From CAYRYU01 sp964428355 (GTDB taxonomy: Bacteria; Muiribacteriota; Ozemobacteria; Ozemobacterales; Ozemobacteraceae), in NCBI GenBank assembly GCA_964428355.1, contig CAYRYU010000004.1, forward strand, positions 110,442-174,441: a stretch of DNA of 64,000 bases. Reading direction: 5' to 3'. Shown here piece after piece: positions 8,918-18,147 of the stretch. A model generated the notes under the pieces. The model saw nothing but the letters and a program-made list of their open reading frames with translations. It was not told the origin of the DNA and did no database searches. The stretch's first letter is position 1. Each line of letters begins with the position of its first letter. Position numbers and translations under genes: made by a program.

Positions 8918-9487
8918 ATGGAGACGAACGATTTCAAGATTCGGACTTTTCTTAACTCGCTGGGTTACCTTGTTGAACAGTTCAAGGCCAGCAAGCTTCC
9001 ACCCGAAGCCCAGACGACGCTGGGTCTCCTGGAGAAGGAGATCGCGAAGTTCGGAGAGGATATCCAGGCCAAAAGCCATGCCAGGTCGCATTCCGGGGGA
9101 AACTACACCGCCGGTCGGATCAAGAACGTCCTGGTGGTCGACGACAACGACATAAATCTTCTGGTACTAAAGGCTATTCTTGACAACCTCGGTATTGAAA
9201 CGCAGTCCGCGACGACGGCAAAGCAGGTTCTCCAGATCATGAGGTCGGGAAAGACCTTCGACTGTTTCTTCCTTGACCTGCAAATGCCCGAAATGGACGG
9301 ATTCGACCTTGCCCAACGGCTGAAGCTTCTTCCCGAGGTCAGTCGGACCCCCATGGTCGCCGTAACTGCCCTGACGGGGGAGGAAATCGAAGCCAGGGTC
9401 AGGGCCGTCGGTTTCGATCTCATGATAACCAAGCCCATCAGCAAGGCCGCCATCCTCGCCGCCCTGAGCACCATCTCCGAATCGTAG
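8918..9487 (+). CDS. Response regulator, receiver domain only
   Basis: A protein of 189 residues; AGGAG lies 8 bases before the ATG. The first 65 residues are helical and charged. A receiver domain follows (about residues 68-187): acidic pair in LVVDDNDIN, phosphoacceptor Asp in CFFLDLQMPEMDG, Thr in VAVTALT and Lys in MITKPIS, so all phosphotransfer residues are present. No output domain follows, so it acts through protein contacts, as in a phosphorelay or a CheY-like switch. There is no histidine kinase nearby. The N-terminal helical extension is unusual for a stand-alone receiver and could be a docking or dimerisation element. Confidence 0.88.
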   Translation: METNDFKIRTFLNSLGYLVEQFKASKLPPEAQTTLGLLEKEIAKFGEDIQAKSHARSHSGGNYTAGRIKNVLVVDDNDINLLVLKAILDNLGIETQSATTAKQVLQIMRSGKTFDCFFLDLQMPEMDGFDLAQRLKLLPEVSRTPMVAVTALTGEEIEARVRAVGFDLMITKPISKAAILAALSTISES

Positions 9488-9508
9488 AAAACGGGGGCAC
9501 AAAAAAGG

Positions 9509-9575
9509 GGACATTAAAAAGGGGACATGAGAATCTTTTCGAAGAAAAGATTCTCATGTCCCCCTTTTAATGTCC
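9509..9575. repeat. Long imperfect palindrome, copy 1 of a dispersed element
   Basis: A 32-base left arm (9509-9540) and a 32-base right arm (9544-9575) are reverse complements with one mismatch and a 3-base loop. The core GGGGACATGAGAATCTTTT recurs exactly in a second palindrome at 38253-38329. It lies between the convergent response regulator and amylase genes. Its form is like a REP/RAYT-type or miniature non-autonomous element; as a stable hairpin it could also end transcription from both sides. Confidence 0.85.
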
Positions 9576-9591
9576 TTAACTCCTTCTTGAT

Positions 9592-11385
9592 TCAGAGGGT
9601 TTGGGGGGCGGAGGAGGTCAGGCGGGCTGTCCGGTTTTCGCCCGGGAGCCATTCGACCTTTTCTCCGGCCTTCCGCAAGAACTTGTACTCGAAGGGAATG
9701 AAACGGGGAAGGTCAAGGGTCGTGCTGAAAAGGCCTCCTCCTAGGTCTTTCATGGGGGGAGGGACCCTCGCGGGGTCCCAGTCTCCGAGGCTGGGCAGGC
9801 CTCCAACCACGTGGACGGTTTCCCCTTCCGTCACATCGGGAATCCGGACCTGGAATGTCACGCGCGTCGTTCCGAACGCGTCCGGAAACTGATGAAAGGC
9901 GACCAGGTCGTCCACGAAATCTGAATACCCGGGTGTTGGGGCGGGGGCGTCATACAACAGGAAGCCTTTGCCTGGGACCCTGCAAAGGAGTTTTCCCCCC
10001 TTGACCGATGCATGGTTTCCTGTGAAATGGTCTTGCAGCGTGGTCCCTTCTGATAGAGGGGCGAAAAGGGGTATCTCGAGATCGAGGGCCGCCGTCGCAG
10101 TATTGAAAACCACGATTGCCTGCCGGTCATCGAGCAGCCGACAGAAGGAAAAAGTCGAGGGGGAGATGTCGAGCGTGAACTGGTAGCCGTCCCGAAGGGC
10201 AGGAAGGGATTTCCGAAGGGCTATGAGTTTGCGCGTGAATTCCCTCAGTTCAGGGTTCAGGTCGAAGTCCATCGAGCGTCGGTTCATGGGTTCGGGGTCC
10301 TGGGCTCCGGGGAGCCCTACCTCATCGCCATAGCAAAGGACGGGAATCCCCCGTGCGGTGAAAATCAGGGCCAGGGCCGCCCGATACCGGTCGAGGTCCC
10401 CATGGCAACTTGTGACGAACCGGTCGAGGTCGTGGTTGTCGAGGAATGTCGCCAGCCGGTTGGGGTCGGTGTAACCGCGGTCGGCGGCGAATCTCACCCC
10501 CAGCTTGCGCGCATCCCCACCGCGTGCGAAGACGTCGAGAAGTGTGTAATAGAGCGGGAAATCGAACAGGCTGGAAAACCGCCCCTCCTTGAGGACCCTG
10601 GAAATGGTTTTGGGGTCTCCGTCAAGCATCTCTCCCAGAAGGAAGAAGCCGGGCCCCCATCTTTTCCTGACATGGGTGTTGAAGTCCTTCCAGAAGGCAA
10701 TCGGAACATGCTTGACGGCATCGAGACGGAACCCGTCGAACCCGATGGCCCCCTGCCAGTGGTCCGCCACGCTTCTGAAGAAAAACTGGACCGCGGGCTT
10801 CTCCGAAGCGAAATCGGGAAGCCCGTAGATCCGGTACGATTCGAGCTGATTCCGGTCACTCCAGTCGGTGATGTTGCCGTTGTCATGAAAAAGTGCCGGG
10901 AACAGCTCAGGAAGCGGGGCATCGTAACCGGCATGGTTGACAACGAAGTCTAGGAAAACCTTGATCCCCCGCTTGTGGGCTTCGGCGACAAGCGAGCGAA
11001 GCTTCTCGGGGTTTCCGAACCGAGGGTCGACCGAAAAGAAATCCCAGACCCAGTAGCCGTGGTAGGGTTGATGATGATAGAACCGCGTCGGCCGGTTCCG
11101 GAAAACAGGACTGATCCAGAGGGCGGTGATGCCAAGATCCCTGAGATAATCGAGCTTTCCGATGACTCCCGAAAGGTCACCGCCGTGGAAACCCCGCGGA
11201 TCCTTGGGGTTGGTATCGAAATCGTTCAGTGGGTCACCGTTGGAGAACCGGTCGAGGAGGATGAAATAGATCACCTCCCCCCGTGTTCCCGGCTGGAAAT
11301 TCCCGGTGCCGGCGTTCAGGCCGCTTGTCAGGGAAAGAACCCAAATGGCAAGGCCCAGAAAGATCGACCGACGAAGGTTCTGCAT
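9592..11385 (-). CDS. Secreted GH13 alpha-amylase with C-terminal CBM20 starch-binding domain
   Basis: A protein of 597 residues. The start at 11385 has AGGAGGG upstream and opens a signal peptide cleaved near GLNA; the longer open frame upstream is not used. The catalytic (beta/alpha)8 barrel carries the four GH13 regions: DFVVNH, GFRLDAVKHV with nucleophile D222, LLGEML with acid/base E252, and LDNHD with D319. A short C domain follows, then about 100 residues of CBM20 type (VHVVGGLPSLGDWDP and FEYKFLRK). It should hydrolyse alpha-1,4 glucans outside the cell or in the envelope, feeding sugar to the fermentative pathway. It is divergent from the operon that contains buk and ptb, with 62 bases between. 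Confidence 0.93.
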   Translation of the reverse strand: MQNLRRSIFLGLAIWVLSLTSGLNAGTGNFQPGTRGEVIYFILLDRFSNGDPLNDFDTNPKDPRGFHGGDLSGVIGKLDYLRDLGITALWISPVFRNRPTRFYHHQPYHGYWVWDFFSVDPRFGNPEKLRSLVAEAHKRGIKVFLDFVVNHAGYDAPLPELFPALFHDNGNITDWSDRNQLESYRIYGLPDFASEKPAVQFFFRSVADHWQGAIGFDGFRLDAVKHVPIAFWKDFNTHVRKRWGPGFFLLGEMLDGDPKTISRVLKEGRFSSLFDFPLYYTLLDVFARGGDARKLGVRFAADRGYTDPNRLATFLDNHDLDRFVTSCHGDLDRYRAALALIFTARGIPVLCYGDEVGLPGAQDPEPMNRRSMDFDLNPELREFTRKLIALRKSLPALRDGYQFTLDISPSTFSFCRLLDDRQAIVVFNTATAALDLEIPLFAPLSEGTTLQDHFTGNHASVKGGKLLCRVPGKGFLLYDAPAPTPGYSDFVDDLVAFHQFPDAFGTTRVTFQVRIPDVTEGETVHVVGGLPSLGDWDPARVPPPMKDLGGGLFSTTLDLPRFIPFEYKFLRKAGEKVEWLPGENRTARLTSSAPQTL

Positions 11386-11447
11386 CTGCCCTCCTGTTTC
11401 CCGGTGCTTTCGAAAGGTGATCCGGGCTTGTGCTATGATACCGTTTG

Positions 11448-14420
11448 ATGGTGGAGAATTCCAGTTTGCCGACAGCGGGGAAGCCTTCTCCAGAGGGGCC
11501 CGACCGACCCAGGGGGGGGGCACTTATCCGGTTTCTGACCCCGGATTTTTCCGCGCTCCGTTCCTTGGGCCGGAAGATCTTCGTCCTGGTCGTGTTCGCG
11601 CTCTTTCCCATCCTCGTCCTCGAAACCACGATCAGGCAGGTCGAGAACCTCGAACTGGAAAACCTCCTCCAGAAAGACCGGCAAAGACATGAAAACCTCC
11701 TGACACGGCTCCGGGAAGCCGACGATGACCCCGCGATGCTCCGCCGCATCCTGGTCGGTCTGTTCGAGGAAGTCCGGAAGACCCCATATCCCAAACGGCG
11801 TCTTCGCGTCGTAAATCGCCTCCGGAAAGCATTCCCCGGTGTGATGGACGTTTACTATTTCGATGCAGCCGGCCGGGTGGTTTCCGAACTGAGTTCCTCT
11901 CGCCACTACAAGGGGTTCGTGGAGCGCACATTCCAGGTTCTTCTCGACCTCAAATCGGGAAAACCGGTCGACAAGGGGCGCGAGGGAATTCTCCTTTCCT
12001 TCCTCAACATTTCCGAACTCCCGAGGGCAACCACCGCTCAGGGGAACCTGATCGCCCTCGCCAGAAGAGACCAGGACGGCTTCTTCGTCTGGGGCCAGGC
12101 CCCGGAGCATGGCGGGCCCTTTTCGGGCTGGATGGCCCTGCTTCACCCCGGAAGATTCATCCCGGATCGGGCTCTGATGAACAGCCTCGCCATTCTCAAC
12201 CGAAGACTCAGGGGAACCCGGGTGGGGTCCTTCGAAACGACGATGTCGGGGCTGGACTTCCACCCCACCTCCTGGAACAAAGATCCCGAGCTCGGGCGAT
12301 CGATCCTTTCGGCGATGGGTGCTTACGGGAAGGTTTTCATCAACCCGAGGTTCCATGGAACATACAAGTTCCGGCAAAACTACGGGTATCTGTTCGCCAT
12401 CTCCAGGCGCCGGAGTTTCCTGCCGAGATGGGTGGCCCGGGGAACCGACCTGATCTGTATCCTGTGGGGACTGGTCATCGGGTTCAACGTGTTCCGGGGC
12501 CGGGACCTGGGAATCAGGATCAGGATCCCGGTCCGGCTGGTGGGCCTCTTCCTTTTCGCCATCGGGACTCCCTCGGTCGTCCTTCTGGTCGGTGGATACT
12601 ACGCACTGAAAGACCACGGGAACGTCCTGAGAGCGGACCTCGAATCCCGGATCAAGGACAAGTTGAGGCATTTCGACGAGCTGATGCCAGGTGAGGTCAA
12701 GAGGATCCAGAAGGTCTTCAACGAGGCCATCGTGCGGGCAAGGAAACTGGACACCATCGCAAGCCAGGCGGAGCTTTTCCAGACCCTTCGCAGCGAAACC
12801 ACCATCCAGTATGTCTTCGTTGTCGACCGTGCGGGGAAACCCGCCTTCGACTGGATCGACAGCCCCGACCCCTCGCTCCGCCGCCGGACGAACCAGTTCA
12901 TCCTGCCCCTCGGGAAGGAGCTGTTGCGAAGAATGAACAAGTCCCTCCGGGTTGACCAGGGGACCTTCATGGTCCAGGCAACCGAAGGCGTTCTCAGCAC
13001 CCTCATCGGTGAAAACTCGTCCTTCGATCTCGACCTGATCTGCAGGGAGTTGGGACAGTTCGTACTACTGTCGCTTGGAGCCGAAAGCACGTATCTGTAC
13101 TTCGATGTTCTGTACAACAAGGCCGGGGAGGCCCAATACGCTTTCATGAGTGCTCTCCATCGCGGACGTCTGCAACGAGCGTACATCCAGAAGCACCAGG
13201 CTGAGCTCGGACGTCAACCCGATCTTCCGCTCCGGGTCAGCGCGGTCGGGGAACTCCGGTTCCTGGGAGAGGAAATCCCGTTCCCGACGGACAAGGCGAA
13301 GGTCAAGGGGATCGCGGGGGATGTCCTGACGTCTAAATCGGCTGTCCGTGTCGTGATAGCTTCTGGTACCGAAGAAGAAATATGGTATGGTACAAAAGGG
13401 CAGAATATCGATTGTTTCGTGATGGTCGCCGCCGTTTCCCTGGAATCGGTCAAAAAGCAGGTCAACTTTCTCTGGATGGTCCTGGTGGGTGTGGCGCTGA
13501 TGGTTTTCCTTTCGACTTCCACGATTGGAGTGATGCTTTCCGAACAGTTCCTCAAGCCCATCGAGAACCTATCCGGAGGAATCCGGGCCATCGAGGAACG
13601 GCGTTTCGACTATACGATTCCCGTCATCGCCCGGGACGAGTTGGGAGACCTTTCCGGGCTGATGAACAATGTCATCGAGGGGATGCGCGATCTCCAGGTT
13701 GCCCGGATCGTCCAGGAGAGCCTGTTTCCCCCGGAACCCCTGACGGTCGGGGAGTTCCAGATCTGGGGAAAGAGCCGTGCGATGACCGATATCGGCGGCG
13801 ACTACTTCGATTACTTCGTGACTCCCGCGGGAAAGCTGATGGGGTTGGTGGGCGATGTTTCGGGACACGGCATTTCCGCCGCACTGATCATGGGCATGGC
13901 GAAGTGCGCGATGACCATCGACAACAACACTCGGGGATCCCTTCCCGACACGCTCGCCTCTTTCAACCGGTTCATGATCGCGACGATCAAGAAGAAGAAG
14001 ATGATGACCCTGTTCCTCTATTCAATCGACCCCGAGACCGGTGAGATGGAGTTCTCGAACGCGGGGCACAATTTTCCCCTGGTTCTCAGAGCGCGTTCCC
14101 AAGCCGTGGATGAGCTGCGGATGGAAGCGCTGCCCCTCGGAATCCGCATCAAGGCGCAGTACCATTCCCTCAAAACGGTCATCGAACCTGGCGACAAGAT
14201 CCTGTTCTTCACCGACGGCCTGGTCGAAGCCATCGGCGCGAATGGGGAGATGCTCGGGAACGAGAATGCCGTGAACTGGTTCAGGGAGACTCGCGGCCTC
14301 GACCCCCGCACCGCCATCGACCAGCTGTTCTCCAGGTTCGATGCAGCCACCCAGGGCCGCCCGGCTTCCGATGACGTTTCCCTCATCTGCCTGCAACGCA
14401 TGAAAGGCCAGAAACCATGA
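11448..14420 (+). CDS. Membrane sensor with HAMP and PP2C (SpoIIE/RsbU) phosphatase output
   Basis: A protein of 990 residues. TM helix near residues 25-45, a first extracytoplasmic sensor of about 270 residues, two more helices (about 325-345 and 362-385), a second sensor region of about 280 residues, a last helix near 675-695, a HAMP linker (PIENLSGGIRAIEERRFDY, DELGDLSGLMNN) and a PP2C-type phosphatase domain. Metal-binding acids are present: D785 in GGDYFDYF, D803 in GDVSGHG and D976 in SDDVSL. It should dephosphorylate a Ser/Thr phosphoprotein, classically an anti-sigma-factor antagonist, in response to an external signal. There is no ribosome site, but a TATAAT-like TATGAT (11434-11439) sits 8 bases before the ATG, suggesting a leaderless message. 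It heads a five-gene operon. Confidence 0.9.
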   Translation: MVENSSLPTAGKPSPEGPDRPRGGALIRFLTPDFSALRSLGRKIFVLVVFALFPILVLETTIRQVENLELENLLQKDRQRHENLLTRLREADDDPAMLRRILVGLFEEVRKTPYPKRRLRVVNRLRKAFPGVMDVYYFDAAGRVVSELSSSRHYKGFVERTFQVLLDLKSGKPVDKGREGILLSFLNISELPRATTAQGNLIALARRDQDGFFVWGQAPEHGGPFSGWMALLHPGRFIPDRALMNSLAILNRRLRGTRVGSFETTMSGLDFHPTSWNKDPELGRSILSAMGAYGKVFINPRFHGTYKFRQNYGYLFAISRRRSFLPRWVARGTDLICILWGLVIGFNVFRGRDLGIRIRIPVRLVGLFLFAIGTPSVVLLVGGYYALKDHGNVLRADLESRIKDKLRHFDELMPGEVKRIQKVFNEAIVRARKLDTIASQAELFQTLRSETTIQYVFVVDRAGKPAFDWIDSPDPSLRRRTNQFILPLGKELLRRMNKSLRVDQGTFMVQATEGVLSTLIGENSSFDLDLICRELGQFVLLSLGAESTYLYFDVLYNKAGEAQYAFMSALHRGRLQRAYIQKHQAELGRQPDLPLRVSAVGELRFLGEEIPFPTDKAKVKGIAGDVLTSKSAVRVVIASGTEEEIWYGTKGQNIDCFVMVAAVSLESVKKQVNFLWMVLVGVALMVFLSTSTIGVMLSEQFLKPIENLSGGIRAIEERRFDYTIPVIARDELGDLSGLMNNVIEGMRDLQVARIVQESLFPPEPLTVGEFQIWGKSRAMTDIGGDYFDYFVTPAGKLMGLVGDVSGHGISAALIMGMAKCAMTIDNNTRGSLPDTLASFNRFMIATIKKKKMMTLFLYSIDPETGEMEFSNAGHNFPLVLRARSQAVDELRMEALPLGIRIKAQYHSLKTVIEPGDKILFFTDGLVEAIGANGEMLGNENAVNWFRETRGLDPRTAIDQLFSRFDAATQGRPASDDVSLICLQRMKGQKP

Positions 14421-15604
14421 ATCATCCTTTTGTCCTCGTTTTGAAGAAGGACCGCGAATTCCCGGTTCTTCGCGGTCATCCCTGGATCTACCGCGAGTCT
14501 GTCCGGGAACTCCCTCCGGGGCTCCAGACCGGGTCCGAAGTTGAGCTCCGCTCACGTAGGGACGAGTTCCTGGGCCGGGGATACGTCGACCTGGAATCCC
14601 CGATTCTCGTCCGGTGTCTCCCCGCACGAAAGGAGGAATCCCTTTCCGCGTGCCTCCGGAGGCTGGTGGGCGACTCCTGCCTCCGCCGAATCGACTTCTT
14701 CGATTTTTCCCGGACCACCGGTTACCGGCTCATCAACGGCGAAGGAGACGGGATTCCAGGTCTCGTCGTCGACCGGTACGGGGCCGCCCTCGCGCTTCAA
14801 ACCTATTCATCAGGTTTGGAGGCCCATCTCGGACCGATCGTCGAGGCCCTTCGGGAGTCGGTCAAGGGGGTGAAATGGATCTGGCGGCGAAACCAGGTCC
14901 GACGTTCCGGTGCGGGTGGAGGCGGCGGGGCAACCCTCCTCCTCGGAAAGGATCTTCCCCCGACCATTCCATTCCTGGAAAACGGGATGAAGTTCGAGGC
15001 CGACCTGAAATCCGGTCAGAAGACCGGGTTTTTCCTCGACCAGCGTGACAACCGTGACATGATCCGGACCCTTTCCCGTGGACGCCGCCTTGCCAACATC
15101 TGCGGGTACACCGGGGCTTTCACGGTTGCAGCCGCGCTCGGGGGGGCGAAAGAGACCGTGACGGTCGATTCCGCCAGACCCGCCCTCGAGGAGGCGAAGC
15201 GGAGCATCCAGCGGAACGGCTTGTCCGGGGGGCGGCACGAGTTTTTCGCCACGGACATGAACGAATTCCTCGACCAGGCGCGGGAGGGGGCATTCGATCT
15301 CGTGGTCCTGGATCCACCGTCGATGGCGAAGAGCAGGGCCGAGCTCGATCGCGCGCTCCGGACCTACCGACGCCTGAACGAGCGTGCGATAAGGATTACC
15401 GCACCCGGGGGGGTCCTCTTTACCGCTTCCTGTTCGAGCCAGGTCTCCAGGGACGATTTCCTCGCCGTCCTGATCGATTCCGCTGCCCGGGCCAGGAGGT
15501 CGGTCAGGATCCTTGCGGAGAACGCCCACGCATTCGACCATCCGATCGCCCTCGGGCACCCCGAGGGAAGGTATCTGAAGGGCTTTTTCCTGGGGATCGA
15601 CTGA
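14417..15604 (+). CDS. RlmI-like class I rRNA (cytosine-C5) methyltransferase
   Basis: A protein of 395 residues with the RlmI/YccW plan. An N-terminal PUA-like RNA-binding part carries RGHPWIYRESV. A middle segment has GYRLINGEGDGIPGLVVDRYG, diagnostic of the family. The SAM-binding Rossmann domain contains KTGFFLDQRDNR, NICGYTGAFTVAA, VTVDSARPALE, LVVLDPPSMA and TASCSSQV with the catalytic cysteine. RlmI methylates 23S rRNA C1962 in E. coli; the exact site here is inferred. An insertion rich in glycine (GAGGGGGAT) before KDLPPTIPFLENG is not usual. The start overlaps the previous stop by four bases. Confidence 0.88.
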   Translation: MNHPFVLVLKKDREFPVLRGHPWIYRESVRELPPGLQTGSEVELRSRRDEFLGRGYVDLESPILVRCLPARKEESLSACLRRLVGDSCLRRIDFFDFSRTTGYRLINGEGDGIPGLVVDRYGAALALQTYSSGLEAHLGPIVEALRESVKGVKWIWRRNQVRRSGAGGGGGATLLLGKDLPPTIPFLENGMKFEADLKSGQKTGFFLDQRDNRDMIRTLSRGRRLANICGYTGAFTVAAALGGAKETVTVDSARPALEEAKRSIQRNGLSGGRHEFFATDMNEFLDQAREGAFDLVVLDPPSMAKSRAELDRALRTYRRLNERAIRITAPGGVLFTASCSSQVSRDDFLAVLIDSAARARRSVRILAENAHAFDHPIALGHPEGRYLKGFFLGID

Positions 15605-16086
15605 TGGGCGAAACGGGAAAACGTCCGCACGAAATATCGGGGGAACCCATCGAGGTGGGCGCCGCGGTCGTCATTCATTCCGGCCGCGTGCTTCTCGCCC
15701 GGCGTTCCGGGGGTTATCTCCACGATCTCTGGGAGTTCCCGGGGGGGAAGCTCGAACCCGGAGAAACACCGGCAGAGGCGGTAGAGCGGGAGCTCGTGGA
15801 GGAGTTGCAGTTGAGGGTGGTTGGAGGGGAGGTTCTCCTCGTTGTGGACCACGAGTACCCGGACAAAAAAATCCGCTTGCATTTCGTCCGGTGTTCTCTT
15901 TTAATCGAAGAAGAGAATTGTGGCGGAGGGAAATCCGGACCTGCGGATGGCCCTCCTTCCGAAAGGGAAAGATCCGCGTGGTTTACGCCGGACCGGTTCC
16001 CCTGGGAAGAGTTCTGTCCCGCGGACAAGGCCGCGGCCGAACGGATTCCCTGGAAAAAGCTGGGGAAAGGAAGGATTCGAACGTGA
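15604..16086 (+). CDS. NUDIX hydrolase, MutT-like (8-oxo-dGTP diphosphatase type)
   Basis: A protein of 160 residues. Residues 48-70 form the NUDIX box: GG at 47-48, then E51, the REL.EE helix at 63-67. AAVVIHSGRVLLARRS and LWEFPGGKLEPGE follow the MutT pattern, and the C-terminal part has a W near SAWFTPDRFPW as in MutT. It probably cleans oxidised nucleotides or another nucleoside diphosphate-X. Compared with MutT (~130 residues) it has about 20 extra residues in front and a Gly/Pro-rich insertion (GGGKSGPADGPP). The ATG overlaps the previous TGA by one base. Confidence 0.88.
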   Translation: MGETGKRPHEISGEPIEVGAAVVIHSGRVLLARRSGGYLHDLWEFPGGKLEPGETPAEAVERELVEELQLRVVGGEVLLVVDHEYPDKKIRLHFVRCSLLIEEENCGGGKSGPADGPPSERERSAWFTPDRFPWEEFCPADKAAAERIPWKKLGKGRIRT

Positions 16087-17156
16087 AGAAACCCCTCGTG
16101 ATCCTCGTCATAAACCCGGGATCCACATCCACCAAGATCGCTCTTTACGAGGACCTGAAGCCCTCGAAGCAGGCAGAGATCACCCATCCGGTCGAGGACC
16201 TGAAGCAGTTCAAGAAAAGCTATGACCAGCTCGATTTCCGGATGGCCGCGATTGACAGGACCCTTGCCGAATGGGGAATCGCGGCGAAATCCCTGGATGC
16301 GGTCATCGGTCGCGGAGGGCCGCTCAAGCCGATGGAGAGCGGCGTGTATCACGTCGGAAAGCGTATTCTGGAGGATTGTACCGAAGGCAAGGTCACCGAC
16401 CATGTCTCCCTGCTGGGCGGCCTTCTGGCCTTCAGGATCTCCGAAAAGTCGGGGATTCCCTCCTTCATCGCCGATCCGGTTTCGGTGGACGAGTTCGACG
16501 ATGTGGCGCGGATTTCCGGGTTGCCCGAAATTCCACGGATTTCACTGGTGCATGCTTTGAACATCAAGGCCGTGATCCGCCAGGCTTGTGAGGAAGCCCG
16601 AAAAGACCCCTCGAAGATGAACTTCATCGTCGCCCACCTGGGCGGGGGATTCTCGATCGCGGCGAGTCGCGAGGGCCGGATTGTGGACGTGAACAACGCG
16701 AACGACGGAGGCCCGTTTTCCCCGGAGCGCGTCGGAACCCTCCCCCTTGGCGGTCTCACGAAGCTCTGCATGAGCGGCAAATTCACGCCCCAGGAACTGA
16801 AAAAGAAGCTGATCGGTAATGGCGGTCTGGTAGCCCACCTTGGGACTGGCGACGTTCGGGAGGTGGAAAAACGGATCGCGGGGGGAGACTCGAAAGCCGC
16901 GTTGATCCTTGAAGCGATGGCCTATGCGATCGCAAAGGAGATCGGAGCAATGGCCTCGGTTCTCAGGGGAAAGGTCGACGGGATCATTTTGACGGGTGGG
17001 GTTGCCTACTCCGCTCGTGTTGTGGAATGGATCAGGGATCGGGTTTCCTTTATTGCCCCCGTAATTGTCAACCCGGGGCAGAACGAGATGCTCGCACTCG
17101 CCCGGCACGCACTTGGAGCTCTTGCCGACCCCAAGGTCGTCAAGGAATACGTTTGA
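16083..17156 (+). CDS. buk: Butyrate kinase
   Basis: A protein of 357 residues, the normal length of the family. The start is GTG at 16083, overlapping the NUDIX stop as GTGA, and gives the family opening KKPLVILVINPGSTSTKIAL. Other acetokinase-superfamily motifs are AVIGRGGPLKP, HLGGGFSIAAS, NNANDGGPFSPERVGTLP, LGTGDVREVEKRI and ILTGGVAYS. The enzyme makes butyrate and ATP from butyryl phosphate and ADP. With ptb directly downstream this forms the terminal, ATP-yielding step of butyrate fermentation (or the first step of branched-chain acid use in reverse). Confidence 0.95.
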   Translation: MKKPLVILVINPGSTSTKIALYEDLKPSKQAEITHPVEDLKQFKKSYDQLDFRMAAIDRTLAEWGIAAKSLDAVIGRGGPLKPMESGVYHVGKRILEDCTEGKVTDHVSLLGGLLAFRISEKSGIPSFIADPVSVDEFDDVARISGLPEIPRISLVHALNIKAVIRQACEEARKDPSKMNFIVAHLGGGFSIAASREGRIVDVNNANDGGPFSPERVGTLPLGGLTKLCMSGKFTPQELKKKLIGNGGLVAHLGTGDVREVEKRIAGGDSKAALILEAMAYAIAKEIGAMASVLRGKVDGIILTGGVAYSARVVEWIRDRVSFIAPVIVNPGQNEMLALARHALGALADPKVVKEYV

Positions 17157-17175
17157 ACCGAAAGGGAGGATTCCA

Positions 17176-18057
17176 ATGAATTTTTCCACGATCGAAAAGA
17201 AACTTCGCTCCGGGAAGACTCCGCTTGCGGTCTGCATGGCGGAAGACCCCGAGACCGTCGCGGCTGCGCGTGAGGCTTCCGGACTCGGTTACGTCGACTG
17301 CCTCTTCGTCGGAAACCCCGATGTCATGAAGCCCCTCATCGGCGAGGAGAAGGGCTTTTCTCCTTCGATCATCGAAGCCCGGTCCCCCGAGGAATGTGCC
17401 GCGAAATCGGTCGAACTGGTCAGGACGGGAAAGGCAAAAGCCCTCATGAAGGGTTCGATCTCCACTCCGATCCTGTTGAAAGCCGTCCTGAACTCGGAGA
17501 CGGGTATCAAGAGAAGCCCGGTCCTGTCGCACTGTCTCGTTTTCGAGTGGATGGGGTCCTTTCGCCTTCTGACCGACGGCGGTATGGTTCCGCACCCCAC
17601 CTTCGAGGAGAAGCAGGAGATCCTCCAGAACGCGGTTCACCTCGCCCGCGGTCTCGGGATCGAGAAGCCCAAGGTCGCCGTTCTTTCGGCGGTGGAAACC
17701 GTCAACCTCAAGATGCCCAGCACGGTGGATGCCGCGATCCTTTCGAAGATGGGGGACCGGAAGCAGTTCAAGAACTGCATCGTGGAAGGACCCCTCGCCC
17801 TCGACAACGCGATTTCCCTCGAATCGGCTCATCACAAGGGGCTTTACAATGAAGTGGTGGGAAAAGCCGACATCCTCCTGCTCCCCGATATCGATTCGGG
17901 AAATGTTCTCGGGAAATCCCTGATCTACTTCACCGACGTGAAGGTCGGAGGCCTGATCGTCGGGGCCCAGGTTCCGATCGTTCTTCTTTCGCGGTCGGAC
18001 ACCAAGGAGATCCGGCTCAACTCGATCAAACTGGCTCTGGCAACCGGGTCGTCCTAG
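17176..18057 (+). CDS. ptb: Phosphate butyryltransferase
   Basis: A protein of 293 residues of the phosphate acetyl/butyryl transferase family. The ATG at 17176 has GGGAGG 6 bases upstream. Motifs include ALMKGSISTPILLKAV, RSPVLSHCLVFEW, TDGGMVPHPTFEEKQEIL, NAISLESAHHKG and ADILLLPDIDSGNVLGKS. It converts butyryl-CoA and phosphate into butyryl phosphate and CoA, feeding the kinase encoded 19 bases upstream. The gene order is buk then ptb, the reverse of the classical clostridial ptb-buk operon. The unit upstream (PP2C sensor, methyltransferase, NUDIX) appears to be co-transcribed, so butyrate formation may be under that promoter. No clear terminator follows. Confidence 0.94.
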   Translation: MNFSTIEKKLRSGKTPLAVCMAEDPETVAAAREASGLGYVDCLFVGNPDVMKPLIGEEKGFSPSIIEARSPEECAAKSVELVRTGKAKALMKGSISTPILLKAVLNSETGIKRSPVLSHCLVFEWMGSFRLLTDGGMVPHPTFEEKQEILQNAVHLARGLGIEKPKVAVLSAVETVNLKMPSTVDAAILSKMGDRKQFKNCIVEGPLALDNAISLESAHHKGLYNEVVGKADILLLPDIDSGNVLGKSLIYFTDVKVGGLIVGAQVPIVLLSRSDTKEIRLNSIKLALATGSS

Positions 18058-18147
18058 GAGTTGACCGCGGGGACATATAGGGGGTCAGGAATACCACAAA
18101 GCACACAAAGACCACGGAGGATCAGGTAGAAGGCCGGCCTGGTTGAC

